Part shown: positions 6,712 to 13,265 of the stretch, in pieces
Position numbering within the stretch: the stretch's first letter is position 1
Layout: every line of letters begins with the position of its first letter
Origin: Pseudomonadota bacterium
GTDB lineage: Bacteria > Desulfobacterota > Syntrophobacteria > Syntrophobacterales > Syntrophobacteraceae
Direction of reading: 5' to 3'
DNA: 14,729 bases
Assembly: GCA_023416335.1 (NCBI GenBank)
Contig: JAEZHY010000207.1
Coordinates: 1-14,729 of the forward strand
Program-made: the position numbers and the translations under genes
Notes under the pieces: model-generated
Databases searched by the model: none
What the model was told of the DNA's origin: nothing
What the model saw: only the letters and a program-made list of their open reading frames with translations

Positions 6712-6842
6712 TTTTTCACCCCCTTGTTCAGACAAGATCGGTCCAATTTTCTCCAAAATTCAGAAGGCGGGAGCAAGCCCTGTCGTCGCATCTCCGCCCA
6801 CGGTTGAACGAATACGAAGACTTCCACCCCCGTCGGGGTTGA

Positions 6843-6865
6843 GGCACGTTTTTCCGGCCGTGCCG
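6843..6865. repeat. GGCACG/CGTGCC hairpin
   Basis: A six-base inverted repeat with a short T-rich loop in the gap between the cyclase and LeuD-like genes. It resembles the hairpin at 11939-11960 and may be a diverged copy. Nothing else is recognisable in this 223-base gap. Confidence 0.35.
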
Positions 6866-6934
6866 GCGTGGTCGGGAAACCGCGCCACAACGACCGACCG
6901 GCCGCCGCGCCCTGCTCTTATGAGAAGTCCGAGT

Positions 6935-7444
6935 CTACTCCCGTTGTTCGTGCCGTTTCAACATGAGCGGCTTGATTCCGCCACTTTTTAGAATATTCAG
7001 TACAAACTTCCCGACGGGCTCCCCCCGCATGACGATTCCGCCGGCCAGTGTGAGTGTTCCTGCCGCGAGATCGACGGCTATCGAATCTCCTTCCCCGACT
7101 CTATCGACGGCGCCCGGACAGATGAGGACGGGGAGCCCCCGGTTGACTGCATTGCGGTACCATATCCGGCCGGCGGATCCGGCGACCACCGCTTTGACCC
7201 CGGCCATGATCAGCGATATTACTGCCTGCTCGCGGCTCGATCCACAGCCGAAATTAGTGCCGGTAACCAGGATCTGCCCGACGGACCTGAATCGTTCCCT
7301 GAGTGTTCTGTCCGCGCCCTCCAGGACATGCTCCGCCATCTCTTCCGGGTCGGAAATGTTAACATACCGGCCGGGCCAAATCTGGTCCGTGCTGATATCG
7401 TCTTCCCTGAGCACAACGGCCCTGTTTTCGATCACCATATTCAT
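6935..7444 (-). CDS. Isopropylmalate/aconitase-type hydro-lyase small subunit (LeuD-like)
   Basis: A 169-residue small subunit of a heterodimeric aconitase-superfamily dehydratase (LeuD/HacB/DmdB group). The ATG at 7444 is selected because AGGAGGAG lies about 10 bases upstream; a second ATG two codons later is the alternative. Landmarks are the N-terminal DDISTDQIWPGRY (15-27), the swivelling-domain substrate loop TGTNFGCGSSREQA (61-74), where Ser/Arg bind the substrate carboxylate, and AGRIWYRNAVNRGLPVL (91-107). The gene starts 14 bases after the large subunit on the same strand, so the two form one enzyme. Whether the substrate is isopropylmalate, citraconate/citramalate, 2,3-dimethylmalate or another acid cannot be decided. 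The lack of other leucine genes and the PrpR-type activator next door favour catabolism. Confidence 0.9.
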   Translation of the reverse strand: MNMVIENRAVVLREDDISTDQIWPGRYVNISDPEEMAEHVLEGADRTLRERFRSVGQILVTGTNFGCGSSREQAVISLIMAGVKAVVAGSAGRIWYRNAVNRGLPVLICPGAVDRVGEGDSIAVDLAAGTLTLAGGIVMRGEPVGKFVLNILKSGGIKPLMLKRHEQRE

Positions 7445-7458
7445 CCGGGGTTCTCCTC

Positions 7459-8712
7459 CTAGTCCAGGCCGGGGTGGGTTAGCCTGCCGGCTGCAGCCGT
7501 TGCCGCCGCTGTGATCGGCGAGACGAGATAGAGTTCGGAAGATTCTCTGCCCATGCGGCCCGGAAAGTTTCGGCTCGAAGTGGAAGCACATCTTTCACCC
7601 GCTCCCAGGAGGCCCGAGTGGCCGCCGTAACATGCGCCGCAGCCCGGTACGGTTATCGCCGCTCCGGCATCGAGCAGCACCTGGCAGCACCCTCTGGTGA
7701 TTGCTTTTCTCAAAATTGATTTCGAAGCCATTGTGACAACGAGCCTGGTCCCTTTAGCAACCTTTTTCCCCCGGAGGTAATCGGCTGCCGCTTCGATATC
7801 CCTGAGCTTGCCGCCGGTGCATGAGCCGATGAAAACCTGATCGATCGGGACGTCCCGGGCCTCTCTCACCGGCATCACCTTATCGACCCTGGGCGGCAGG
7901 GCGACCAGAGGTTCGATGCCGGAGACATCGAACTCGTAGATATTGCCGTATTCGAAATCGACGTCGGTTGCCGGCCCGACGAACGGCCTTTCGATATACT
8001 GCAGAAGGTAGGAGACCGTTTTTTCGTCTGGCTCGATGTAGGTCGTCTTGGCGCCCATCTCCACTGCCATGTTGCAGAGGACCATACGTTCTTCGACGGG
8101 CATTGCCCGAACCGCCGAACCGGAAAACTCGATGGCCTTGTAGTTGGCGAAATCGGTGCCGAGAGTTCCCAGGATGGAAAGGGCCACGTCCTTTGCCATG
8201 ACTCCCCGCCTGAGTTGCCCTTCCAGCCTGATGTTTATGACCTGCGGGGCCCGGAGCCAGAGCTTCCCTTCGAGCAGGATGACGGCCATATCCGTCGAGC
8301 CGACGCCGGTGCCGAAAGTGCCGAATGCCCCATGGGTCGTGGAGTGTGAATCGGTGAGGATGACGATGCTCCCCGGTCTCACCATGCCTGCTTCCAGTAA
8401 CGTCAGGTGACAGATGCCTTCATTGATGCCGAAAACATGCTCTATGCCGTGCTCGAGGGCGAACTCGCGGAATGCCTTCTGGTTGTCGGCCCCTGCGGCC
8501 GTCGGACTCGGGGCGTTGTGGTCCATGAATATTGCCACCCTTTCGGGATGATTCACCTTCCTCCCGCCCATCTCGTAAAACGCGTGAGCAACCATCAGGT
8601 ATATGTCGTTGATTCCCGCAACATCGATTGCTGCATCGACGACCTCTCCCGGCACGACGTGGTCCACGCCGGCTTTTGCGGCCAGTATCTTGTGCAATGC
8701 ATGCATTGCCAT
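7459..8712 (-). CDS. Isopropylmalate/aconitase-type hydro-lyase large subunit (LeuC-like)
   Basis: A 417-residue large subunit of the LeuC/HacA/DmdA group, about the usual length for the short prokaryotic type. The ATG at 8712 begins MAMHALHKILAAKAG; the frame is open further upstream to 8760, but the sigma-54 promoter at 8757-8770 makes that region untranslated. The [4Fe-4S] ligands are visible as SCTGG (Cys298) and PGCGACYGG (Cys358, Cys361). Substrate and signature segments include MDHNAPSPTAAGADNQ (63-78), TDSHSTTHGAFGTFGTGVGSTDMA (120-143) and the interior RPF-VGPATD block. With the LeuD-like protein it should catalyse reversible hydration/dehydration of a hydroxy-dicarboxylic acid. It is the first gene of the minus-strand set, directly behind the sigma-54 promoter. 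Confidence 0.92.
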   Translation of the reverse strand: MAMHALHKILAAKAGVDHVVPGEVVDAAIDVAGINDIYLMVAHAFYEMGGRKVNHPERVAIFMDHNAPSPTAAGADNQKAFREFALEHGIEHVFGINEGICHLTLLEAGMVRPGSIVILTDSHSTTHGAFGTFGTGVGSTDMAVILLEGKLWLRAPQVINIRLEGQLRRGVMAKDVALSILGTLGTDFANYKAIEFSGSAVRAMPVEERMVLCNMAVEMGAKTTYIEPDEKTVSYLLQYIERPFVGPATDVDFEYGNIYEFDVSGIEPLVALPPRVDKVMPVREARDVPIDQVFIGSCTGGKLRDIEAAADYLRGKKVAKGTRLVVTMASKSILRKAITRGCCQVLLDAGAAITVPGCGACYGGHSGLLGAGERCASTSSRNFPGRMGRESSELYLVSPITAAATAAAGRLTHPGLD

Positions 8713-8756
8713 ATGTCTTTCGCCTTTCGTTTCGTCTGGGGTTTTCGAATGAGGGG

Positions 8757-8770
8757 GCAAGGATCGTGCC
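8757..8770 (-). promoter_or_regulatory. Sigma-54 (-24/-12) promoter of the dehydratase operon
   Basis: Read on the minus strand, the bases are GGCACGATCCTTGC. This has exact GG-N10-GC spacing and matches the consensus GGCACG-N4-TTGC at every specified position. The -24 GG is at 8770-8769 and the -12 GC at 8758-8757, predicting a transcript start near 8746, about 34 bases before the LeuC-like ATG. The neighbouring divergent gene encodes a sigma-54 activator, which strongly supports the assignment. Confidence 0.82.
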
Positions 8771-8812
8771 TAATCCTAAGTGTGCGGGAATATGATGTTT
8801 TTATTTGAGATG

Positions 8813-8864
8813 TTGCGTAATTCGGAATGGAGTTGCATACTTATGGTGCAGATTGTTGCATTCC
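8813..8864. promoter_or_regulatory. Candidate upstream activator site: three TTGCRT repeats and an inverted repeat
   Basis: Three similar words occur at near two-helical-turn spacing: TTGCGTAATT at 8813, TTGCATACTT at 8833 and TTGCATTCC at 8856. An overlapping inverted repeat, GGAATG (8824-8829) / CATTCC (8859-8864), brackets the last two. The cluster lies about 67-118 bases upstream of the predicted sigma-54 start, the usual place for an enhancer-binding protein. A weak sigma-70-like pair for the activator gene (TTGCGT at 8813, CATACT at 8836, 17 bases apart) overlaps it, which would allow autoregulation. Confidence 0.5.
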
Positions 8865-8883
8865 AGTCGAGGTGATGGTGCAG

Positions 8884-10749
8884 ATGGATTCGAGAATTCT
8901 GTTCCTGGTGCCTGACGGCACCATGGTCGTATATACGAGAAATACCTTGCGGGAGAATGACTTGGACATACCGGTCCTGCACGGCATGATCGAAAATTTT
9001 CAGTCGGTTGTCCGTGAGTATGTTGCAAAGGGACTGGAAGTGGTAATTGCACGCGCCGGTACCGCCGATGCAATTCGAAGTGCAGGACTCGGGGTTACGG
9101 TTGTCGAACTGCCGATAACCGGAATCGATATCATCCGGGCGGTCGGGAAGGCCAGGGCCTTCGGCGCCCGCATAGCCGTCGTCGCATTCCGGTCCATGGT
9201 GCTCGGAATCGAGGAGATAGCCGGAATACTGGGTGTCGAGACGGGCTGTTTTTTCCTGAACAGCCGCGAGGAAAATGCCGAAACGGTTCAGGAAGCCGCT
9301 TCACGGGGGTACGATGTCGTTGTCGGAGGGGCCCTGGCCGCATCGGCTGCCCGGGCCTGCAACGTTCCTCACGTCCTGATCGAAAGCAGCAGGGAATCGA
9401 TCCTCACGGCTGCTCTGGAAGCAAAGCGCATTGCCGATGCCATCGAAAGCGAAAGATACAAGCGGATTCTCTTCAGCACCGTACTGGACTATTCCCACGA
9501 CGGGATAATTACCGTCGATATCAACGGGTCGGTTACAAGCATCAATCCGGCGGCAGTTGCCCTTACGCGGTTCGGGGATGCTCTCGGCAGGGACATCCGC
9601 GCCCTTTGGCCGGCATTGAACATCGGTCAGGTGATCGGATCCGGAAACGAACAGTTGAATCAGATCGTCAGGATCAACGACACACAGGTCCACTGCAACA
9701 AAGTCCCGCTCATGGTAAACGGCGGCATTGCCGGGGCAGCGATTACCTTTCGCGACATCACCGAGATCCAGCAACTGGAAGCGCGTATACGTAAAGAAGT
9801 CTATGCCCTTGGCCATGTCGCCAGGTTTACCTTCGACGATATCTGGGGCGAAAGCAGTGCCGTTCGGCAGGCGGTCGGGATGGCCAGGGATTATTCCGGA
9901 GCGGATTCCAACATTCTCATCCTGGGGGAGACCGGTACGGGGAAGGAGGTCTTTGCCCAGAGTATACACAACCACAGCAAACGGCGAAACGGTCCCTTCG
10001 TTGCGGTCAACTGCGCGGCCCTGCCTTCTCAGATCCTGGAGAGCGAACTCTTCGGTTATGTCCGGGGAGCGTTTACCGGTGCAAACAGGGAAGGCAGGCC
10101 CGGGTTGTTCGAAGCGGCCCACGGCGGCACAATCTTCCTCGATGAAATAGCCGAACTCGACTATGCAAACCAGGGACGACTGCTGCGGGTATTGCAGGAA
10201 AAGGCACTCGTGCGCCTGGGGAGCGATCGTGTGATCCCGGTGGACATACGGATCATTGCCGCGACAAACCGGGACCTGACCAGGGCCGTAGCAGAGCACA
10301 AGTTCAGAGACGATCTTTTTTACCGGCTGAATGTCCTGAGGCTGGTGCTTCCGCCTTTGCGGGAACGCAGAGCGGACATCCGCGTCTATGCTGAAAAGTT
10401 CCTCCAAAAATACACACAGGGCAACCGGAGTTTGCTTTCCTTCAAACCGGCGGCGCTGCGGTTAATGGAAAAAAGCGACTGGCCCGGTAACATTCGTCAG
10501 TTGCAGAACACGATCGAACGGGCGGCAGTAGTATGCAGAGAGCCCGTTATAAATGAAGTTGTGCTTGCCCGATGCATGGACGGCGGTGCTTCCGGCACCT
10601 CCCGGATCGTGCTCAGCGAAGCGGCGGACGAACTCGTCAGGGCCCTCGATCTTGCGAGAGGCAGGCATGGAGAGGCGGCGAAAATATTGGGCATAAACCG
10701 ATCCACGCTCTGGCGAAGGATGAAACGGTATGGCGTTTCGTCCTTTTAG
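8884..10749 (+). CDS. PrpR-type sigma-54-dependent transcriptional activator
   Basis: A 621-residue enhancer-binding protein, from the N-terminus: a PrpR_N-like sensor domain (about 3-185, beginning RILFLVPDGTM), a PAS domain (about 195-300, with DGIITVDINGSVTSINPAA), an AAA+ sigma-54 domain (about 320-540) and a Fis-type helix-turn-helix (about 584-617). Walker A is GETGTGKE (348-355), the sigma-54 contact loop GAFTGA is intact (395-400), and Walker B is GGTIFLDEI (414-422). The start at 8884 is preferred because GAGGTG lies 9 bases upstream and the residues match typical PrpR_N beginnings. An in-frame ATG at 8827 would place the putative operator inside the gene. PrpR_N domains sense small organic acids or their derivatives (2-methylcitrate in PrpR). 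Divergent placement points to control of the dehydratase operon. Confidence 0.93.
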   Translation: MDSRILFLVPDGTMVVYTRNTLRENDLDIPVLHGMIENFQSVVREYVAKGLEVVIARAGTADAIRSAGLGVTVVELPITGIDIIRAVGKARAFGARIAVVAFRSMVLGIEEIAGILGVETGCFFLNSREENAETVQEAASRGYDVVVGGALAASAARACNVPHVLIESSRESILTAALEAKRIADAIESERYKRILFSTVLDYSHDGIITVDINGSVTSINPAAVALTRFGDALGRDIRALWPALNIGQVIGSGNEQLNQIVRINDTQVHCNKVPLMVNGGIAGAAITFRDITEIQQLEARIRKEVYALGHVARFTFDDIWGESSAVRQAVGMARDYSGADSNILILGETGTGKEVFAQSIHNHSKRRNGPFVAVNCAALPSQILESELFGYVRGAFTGANREGRPGLFEAAHGGTIFLDEIAELDYANQGRLLRVLQEKALVRLGSDRVIPVDIRIIAATNRDLTRAVAEHKFRDDLFYRLNVLRLVLPPLRERRADIRVYAEKFLQKYTQGNRSLLSFKPAALRLMEKSDWPGNIRQLQNTIERAAVVCREPVINEVVLARCMDGGASGTSRIVLSEAADELVRALDLARGRHGEAAKILGINRSTLWRRMKRYGVSSF

Positions 10750-10781
10750 CTTGCAATATTCCCGGCTATATGTACCTTAAC

Positions 10782-10806
10782 AAAGGTGTGTGCATAATAC
10801 ACTTTT
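10782..10806 (+). terminator. Possible weak terminator after the sigma-54 activator
   Basis: AAAGGTGT (10782-10789) pairs with ACACTTTT (10799-10806), allowing one G-T pair, around a 9-base loop 33 bases beyond the activator stop. The T-run is only four bases, so termination would be weak. It may equally be an operator-like palindrome. Confidence 0.3.
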
Positions 10807-10904
10807 GACCGAATCCTGTTGAGCGACACGGGGGAGTCTCACGGCACGGGGGCCGTCTTTATCGTTACTCTTCCGGTCAGGCAGGGCTGCAGCATGGGCA
10901 CACT

Positions 10905-11354
10905 ATGACGGATAAACGATCTAAAATCATTCTGATGGCCGATGATGACGAGGATGATTGCATGCTCGCGGGCACAGCCTTCGATGAGGCTGGTATTCCG
11001 GAGGAGTTGCGCCTGGTCGCGGACGGCAAGGAGTTGATGGAGTACCTGTATCGGCTGGGTGAATTTACCGACCCTGAGCGCTCACCCCGCCCCGACCTCA
11101 TCCTGCTCGACCTCAATATGCCCAGAAAAGACGGGCGTGAAGCCTTAAAGGAAATCAAGTCGGATCCTCAATTAAAGAATATACCGATTGTGATCCTGAC
11201 GACGTCTTCTGAGGAGCGGGATATCGAACTCTGTTCAAAAGCCGGGGCAGCCACTTTCATCACCAAACCGTCCGACTTCGAGGAATGGGTTGAAATCATC
11301 AGGTCTCTCCATGCTTTTCTCACCGATGAGCGGGAAGTACTCGACTGTTCCTGA
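10905..11354 (+). CDS. Stand-alone CheY/Rcp1-like response regulator
   Basis: A 149-residue single receiver domain with no output domain. The acidic pair Asp13/Asp14, the phospho-acceptor Asp69 (LLDLNMP), Thr99/Thr100 and Lys121 (TKPSDF) are all in place, so it should be phosphorylatable. The insertion between helix 2 and strand 3 (EYLYRLGEFTDPERSPRPDL) and the LLDLNMPRKDGREAL block are characteristic of the Rcp1-like group that partners with phytochrome- or PAS-type histidine kinases. No kinase is in the window, so the partner is elsewhere. The ribosome-binding site is weak. The last residues (about VLDCS and the stop) lie inside a repeat that recurs at 11768-11854, so the C-terminal tail may have been shaped by a repeat insertion. 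Confidence 0.92.
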   Translation: MTDKRSKIILMADDDEDDCMLAGTAFDEAGIPEELRLVADGKELMEYLYRLGEFTDPERSPRPDLILLDLNMPRKDGREALKEIKSDPQLKNIPIVILTTSSEERDIELCSKAGAATFITKPSDFEEWVEIIRSLHAFLTDEREVLDCS

Positions 11355-11424
11355 GCTTTCCGGCGGTTGAGAGGGGAACGAACCTCAAAATACGATGGCT
11401 TCCCGCATCGCTCCCACCCATCCT
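11338..11424 (+). repeat. 87-base direct repeat, copy A
   Basis: Aligns without gaps with 11768-11854, with about 14 differences in 87 bases by eye (roughly 84% identity). Common words include TTGAGAGGGGAACGAACC/ACTGAGAAGGGAACGAACC and CGCTCCCACCCATCCT. It begins inside the last codons of the response regulator. A diverged third copy of the 3' half is at 4862-4906. Confidence 0.75.
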
Positions 11425-11496
11425 CCCAAAGGAGATCATACAAGAAGAAACAATTCATGCACCCTTATCCCTGCCGGTTCCCAAGTTTCCGGGGCT

Positions 11497-11513
11497 GTTG
11501 CCCAAATGAAGAC
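11497..11513 (+). repeat. GGGGCTGTTGCCCAAAT word shared with 5837-5853
   Basis: An identical 17-base word appears in both repeat-rich gaps (here and in the gap between the RraA-like and cyclase genes). It sits next to copies of the CCCGGC/GCCGGG repeat in both places, which suggests the two are fragments of one composite element. Confidence 0.5.
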
Positions 11514-11555
11514 GAACCCGGTTCCCGGGCATTTTATGATGGAGCTCCCAATCAC

Positions 11556-11611
11556 ATCATCCTGGCAGTGCTTTTGAGCCGGGATCCAGTGTTTTTAAGG
11601 TCTTGAATTCC
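11556..11611 (-). repeat. Inverted copy of the CCCGGC/GCCGGG dispersed repeat
   Basis: This matches the reverse complement of 5941-6001 over about 54 bases with roughly seven mismatches by eye, including the CTTTTGAGCC and GTTTTTAAGG words. The opposite orientation across a 5.5-kb span containing the whole catabolic locus makes the pair a possible substrate for inversion. Confidence 0.7.
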
Positions 11612-11658
11612 GAGCTCTGCAAGTCATTCGAGGCTGCCGCGAGGATTCTGAGGCGCAG

Positions 11659-11682
11659 GATGGGTGACAACCCATCGTTTTT
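11659..11682 (+). terminator. Terminator-like hairpin without an adjacent gene
   Basis: GATGGGT (11659-11665) and ACCCATC (11670-11676) form a 7-base stem with a GACA loop, followed by GTTTTT. It has the shape of an intrinsic terminator but lies about 300 bases past the response regulator stop, inside repeat DNA. It may be part of a repeat or may end a long 3' tail. Confidence 0.4.
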
Positions 11683-11767
11683 CGGCGCCCCCCGGAATGA
11701 TTTGCCGGAGGGGCATGGATCGGTGCCTGGAAACACACGGAAGTTGTCATACGGAAAAAGAAAGTCA

Positions 11768-11854
11768 TATTCGACAGTTTTTGAGCTTCCCGGCGACTGA
11801 GAAGGGAACGAACCCCAAAAACCGATGGGTTCCCGCTCCGCTCCCACCCATCCT
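11768..11854 (+). repeat. 87-base direct repeat, copy B
   Basis: The second good copy of the element at 11338-11424, in the same orientation and 430 bases away. This copy is not associated with a coding region. Confidence 0.75.
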
Positions 11855-11938
11855 ACGGCCCTTTCCGCCTAGTGCCCGTCTCTCAATAGGGGTGTGGCGC
11901 CGCAGACCCTTAAGTCGCCTACAGTCCCCTTCCGTTGC

Positions 11939-11960
11939 GGCACGGTTTCCTGACCGTGCC
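11939..11960. repeat. Perfect hairpin GGCACGGT/ACCGTGCC
   Basis: Eight-base arms with a six-base loop (TTCCTG). It resembles the smaller hairpin at 6843-6865 and the widespread class of GGCACGGTTTCC repeats. No T-run follows. Confidence 0.5.
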
Positions 11961-12264
11961 GGCCGGGGACCGATCCAATGCCGAAGGAGCGGCAAATCCC
12001 GATCGATGCAATTCCAGGGGTAGAGATAATTTGCGGCGTCAGAATACACGGGAGAAGGCCGGGTGGAAGGGGAATTCCCGGGTCGTTCTGTGGAGGCGGC
12101 GAAGAGACTGGAGAAGAACTTGAGACGACTGCAACTGTCTTTCAATTTCTATTGAAAATATCTTTCCATATCCCACTGGAATTGCAAGATCCTGTGCAGA
12201 CCATTGAGCAGATTATCTTGTAACATCAGCAGTATACAAATAATCATCCGAGCCTCGCTCAGCC

Positions 12265-12278
12265 GGCCCCAATCTTGC
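12265..12278 (+). promoter_or_regulatory. Possible sigma-54 promoter upstream of the small exported protein
   Basis: GGCCCCAATCTTGC has exact GG-N10-GC spacing and a good TTGC -12 element followed by T. The -24 element is GGCCCC rather than GGCACG. It predicts a transcript start near 12290 and a leader of about 144 bases before the ATG at 12434. No activator gene is nearby, and the match is weaker than the ones at 8757 and 14094. Confidence 0.4.
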
Positions 12279-12433
12279 TCTATAGACCGGGCAATCGAAT
12301 CATCTGAACTCTAAAGATTCGATTGATGGACTCAAAGAGATAGTGAGAAAGGACGGTACTATAAAACCCTATTCTTCTTATCCAGGTAGTCTTTACAAAT
12401 TCTAAATGACTTTACACCAAAGGAGTAAATCAA

Positions 12434-12691
12434 ATGAGCAGGAAAACCAATTCCAAACTGGCAATTGCTGCAGTGGCTTTCACACTGGTACTCGGGCTTG
12501 GCGCACTGAATCCGGCAAAAGCCGTGCAGGGACAAAGCGGCGAACGCGGCCAACTGCCTCCCGGTCAGGTCAACCTCATAGGGGCGGACGAAGCGGGAAA
12601 CAGGATTGCAACCCCGGGCAGGGATGCCGACCTCAAGACAAAGGGCTTTGCTATTGATTCCTACGGGCTCCGTGGTACTTTGCGGCCCTAG
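12434..12691 (+). CDS. Small exported protein of unknown function
   Basis: An 85-residue protein starting at an ATG with AAAGGAG 9 bases upstream. Residues 1-30 form a clear Sec signal peptide (RKTNSK, a hydrophobic core AIAAVAFTLVLGLG, then NPAKA), leaving a mature part of about 55 residues. The mature part is hydrophilic, without cysteines, and contains the segment VNLIGADEAGNRIATPGRDADLKTKGFAIDSYGLRG in which I recognise no family. It is followed by a strong terminator and then by the YHS-domain gene 86 bases on, so the two may share a transcript with partial read-through. The function is unknown. Confidence 0.75.
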   Translation: MSRKTNSKLAIAAVAFTLVLGLGALNPAKAVQGQSGERGQLPPGQVNLIGADEAGNRIATPGRDADLKTKGFAIDSYGLRGTLRP

Positions 12692-12704
12692 TGTTTGCTC
12701 GGTG

Positions 12705-12730
12705 AGAGGCGGCGAGTCCGCCGCCTCTTT
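12705..12730 (+). terminator. Intrinsic terminator between the two small exported-protein genes
   Basis: GAGGCGGC (12706-12713) pairs exactly with GCCGCCTC (12720-12727) around GAGTCC, followed by TTT. It starts 14 bases after the upstream stop codon. The short T-run may allow some read-through into the YHS-domain gene. Confidence 0.75.
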
Positions 12731-12777
12731 CCGGATGGTAAAATCAGTCTCGCTGGAATTTTCCAAAGGAGGATAAT

Positions 12778-13041
12778 TTGAGGAAGTCCAAATCGATTGC
12801 GGTTTTCACAATTGCGTTGGGATTACTGGTATCGGGAGCGGTTGCGGGGACGGCAAAGGCCGCTTCGCAGACCAAGTGCCCCGTTATGAATTACCCGATC
12901 GACGAAAAAACATATGTAGACCATGATGGAAAGCGCATATTTTTCTGCTGCGCGGGCTGTCCGGATACCTTCAAAAAAGATCCCGGCAAGTACCTCAAAA
13001 AGATGAGCGACGAAGGGGTCACTCCGGCAAAGGCAAAATGA
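12778..13041 (+). CDS. Exported YHS-domain (metal-binding) protein
   Basis: An 87-residue protein. The start is TTG at 12778, supported by AAAGGAGG ending 5 bases upstream and by a signal peptide that begins directly with RKSKSIAVF and ends near AKAAS (residue 30). The mature part is almost entirely a YHS domain (about 33-76): CPVMNYPID (Cys34), then the YVDHDGKRIFFCCAGC block (Cys57, Cys58, Cys61), then TFKKDPGKYLKKM. YHS/TRASH-type domains bind soft transition metals such as Cu, Zn or Ni through these cysteines. An exported single-domain form suggests a periplasmic metal chaperone or sensor. The upstream neighbour is another small exported protein with its own terminator. A strong terminator follows this gene. 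Confidence 0.85.
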   Translation: MRKSKSIAVFTIALGLLVSGAVAGTAKAASQTKCPVMNYPIDEKTYVDHDGKRIFFCCAGCPDTFKKDPGKYLKKMSDEGVTPAKAK

Positions 13042-13064
13042 CGAGCTTCAGATTATGAACATCG

Positions 13065-13096
13065 AACCCGGGAACTTAACTCCCGGGTTTTTCTTT
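13065..13096 (+). terminator. Intrinsic terminator after the YHS-domain gene
   Basis: AACCCGGGA (13065-13073) and TCCCGGGTT (13081-13089) form a perfect 9-base stem with a 7-base loop, followed by TTTCTTT. It lies 24 bases after the stop codon. Confidence 0.88.
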
Positions 13097-13265
13097 CCTG
13101 CAGGAGTAAATAGAATTTCTGATTCCGGTCGCTTCGCTTGTAACCAGCCGCATTAATCATTGAAGCGGATATGTGCTAAACGGTTGATGCATCCTTGATA
13201 ATCGAGGTACCGGATGCCTTAACGGAGGATTTGGCTGGCGCAAACCATGCCGAAGTGGGGACATG

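Larger units (their letters stand above)
11355..12433. other. 1.1-kb repeat-rich non-coding region
   Basis: Open frames here are short, overlap on both strands and lack family motifs or ribosome-binding sites, so I call none. The contents are repeat copies at 11338-11424, 11497-11513, 11556-11611 and 11768-11854, terminator-like and GC-rich hairpins at 11659-11682 and 11939-11960, and an AT-richer upstream region from about 12130. That last part should carry the control signals of the small exported protein at 12434. Confidence 0.6.

Noticed and set aside
8844..8862. TGGTGC...TTGCA as a sigma-54 promoter for the activator gene
   Set aside because: Spacing between GG and GC is 11 bases instead of 10, and it lies within the putative activator site.
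9301..10407. Long minus-strand open frame (368 codons) inside the activator gene
   Set aside because: It is antisense to a complete, motif-rich sigma-54 activator. It has no family motifs, and its length reflects GC-rich codon bias.
11367..12223. Several short open frames of 60-126 codons in the repeat-rich gap
   Set aside because: They overlap on both strands, consist largely of repeat sequence, and have no ribosome-binding sites or recognisable domains.
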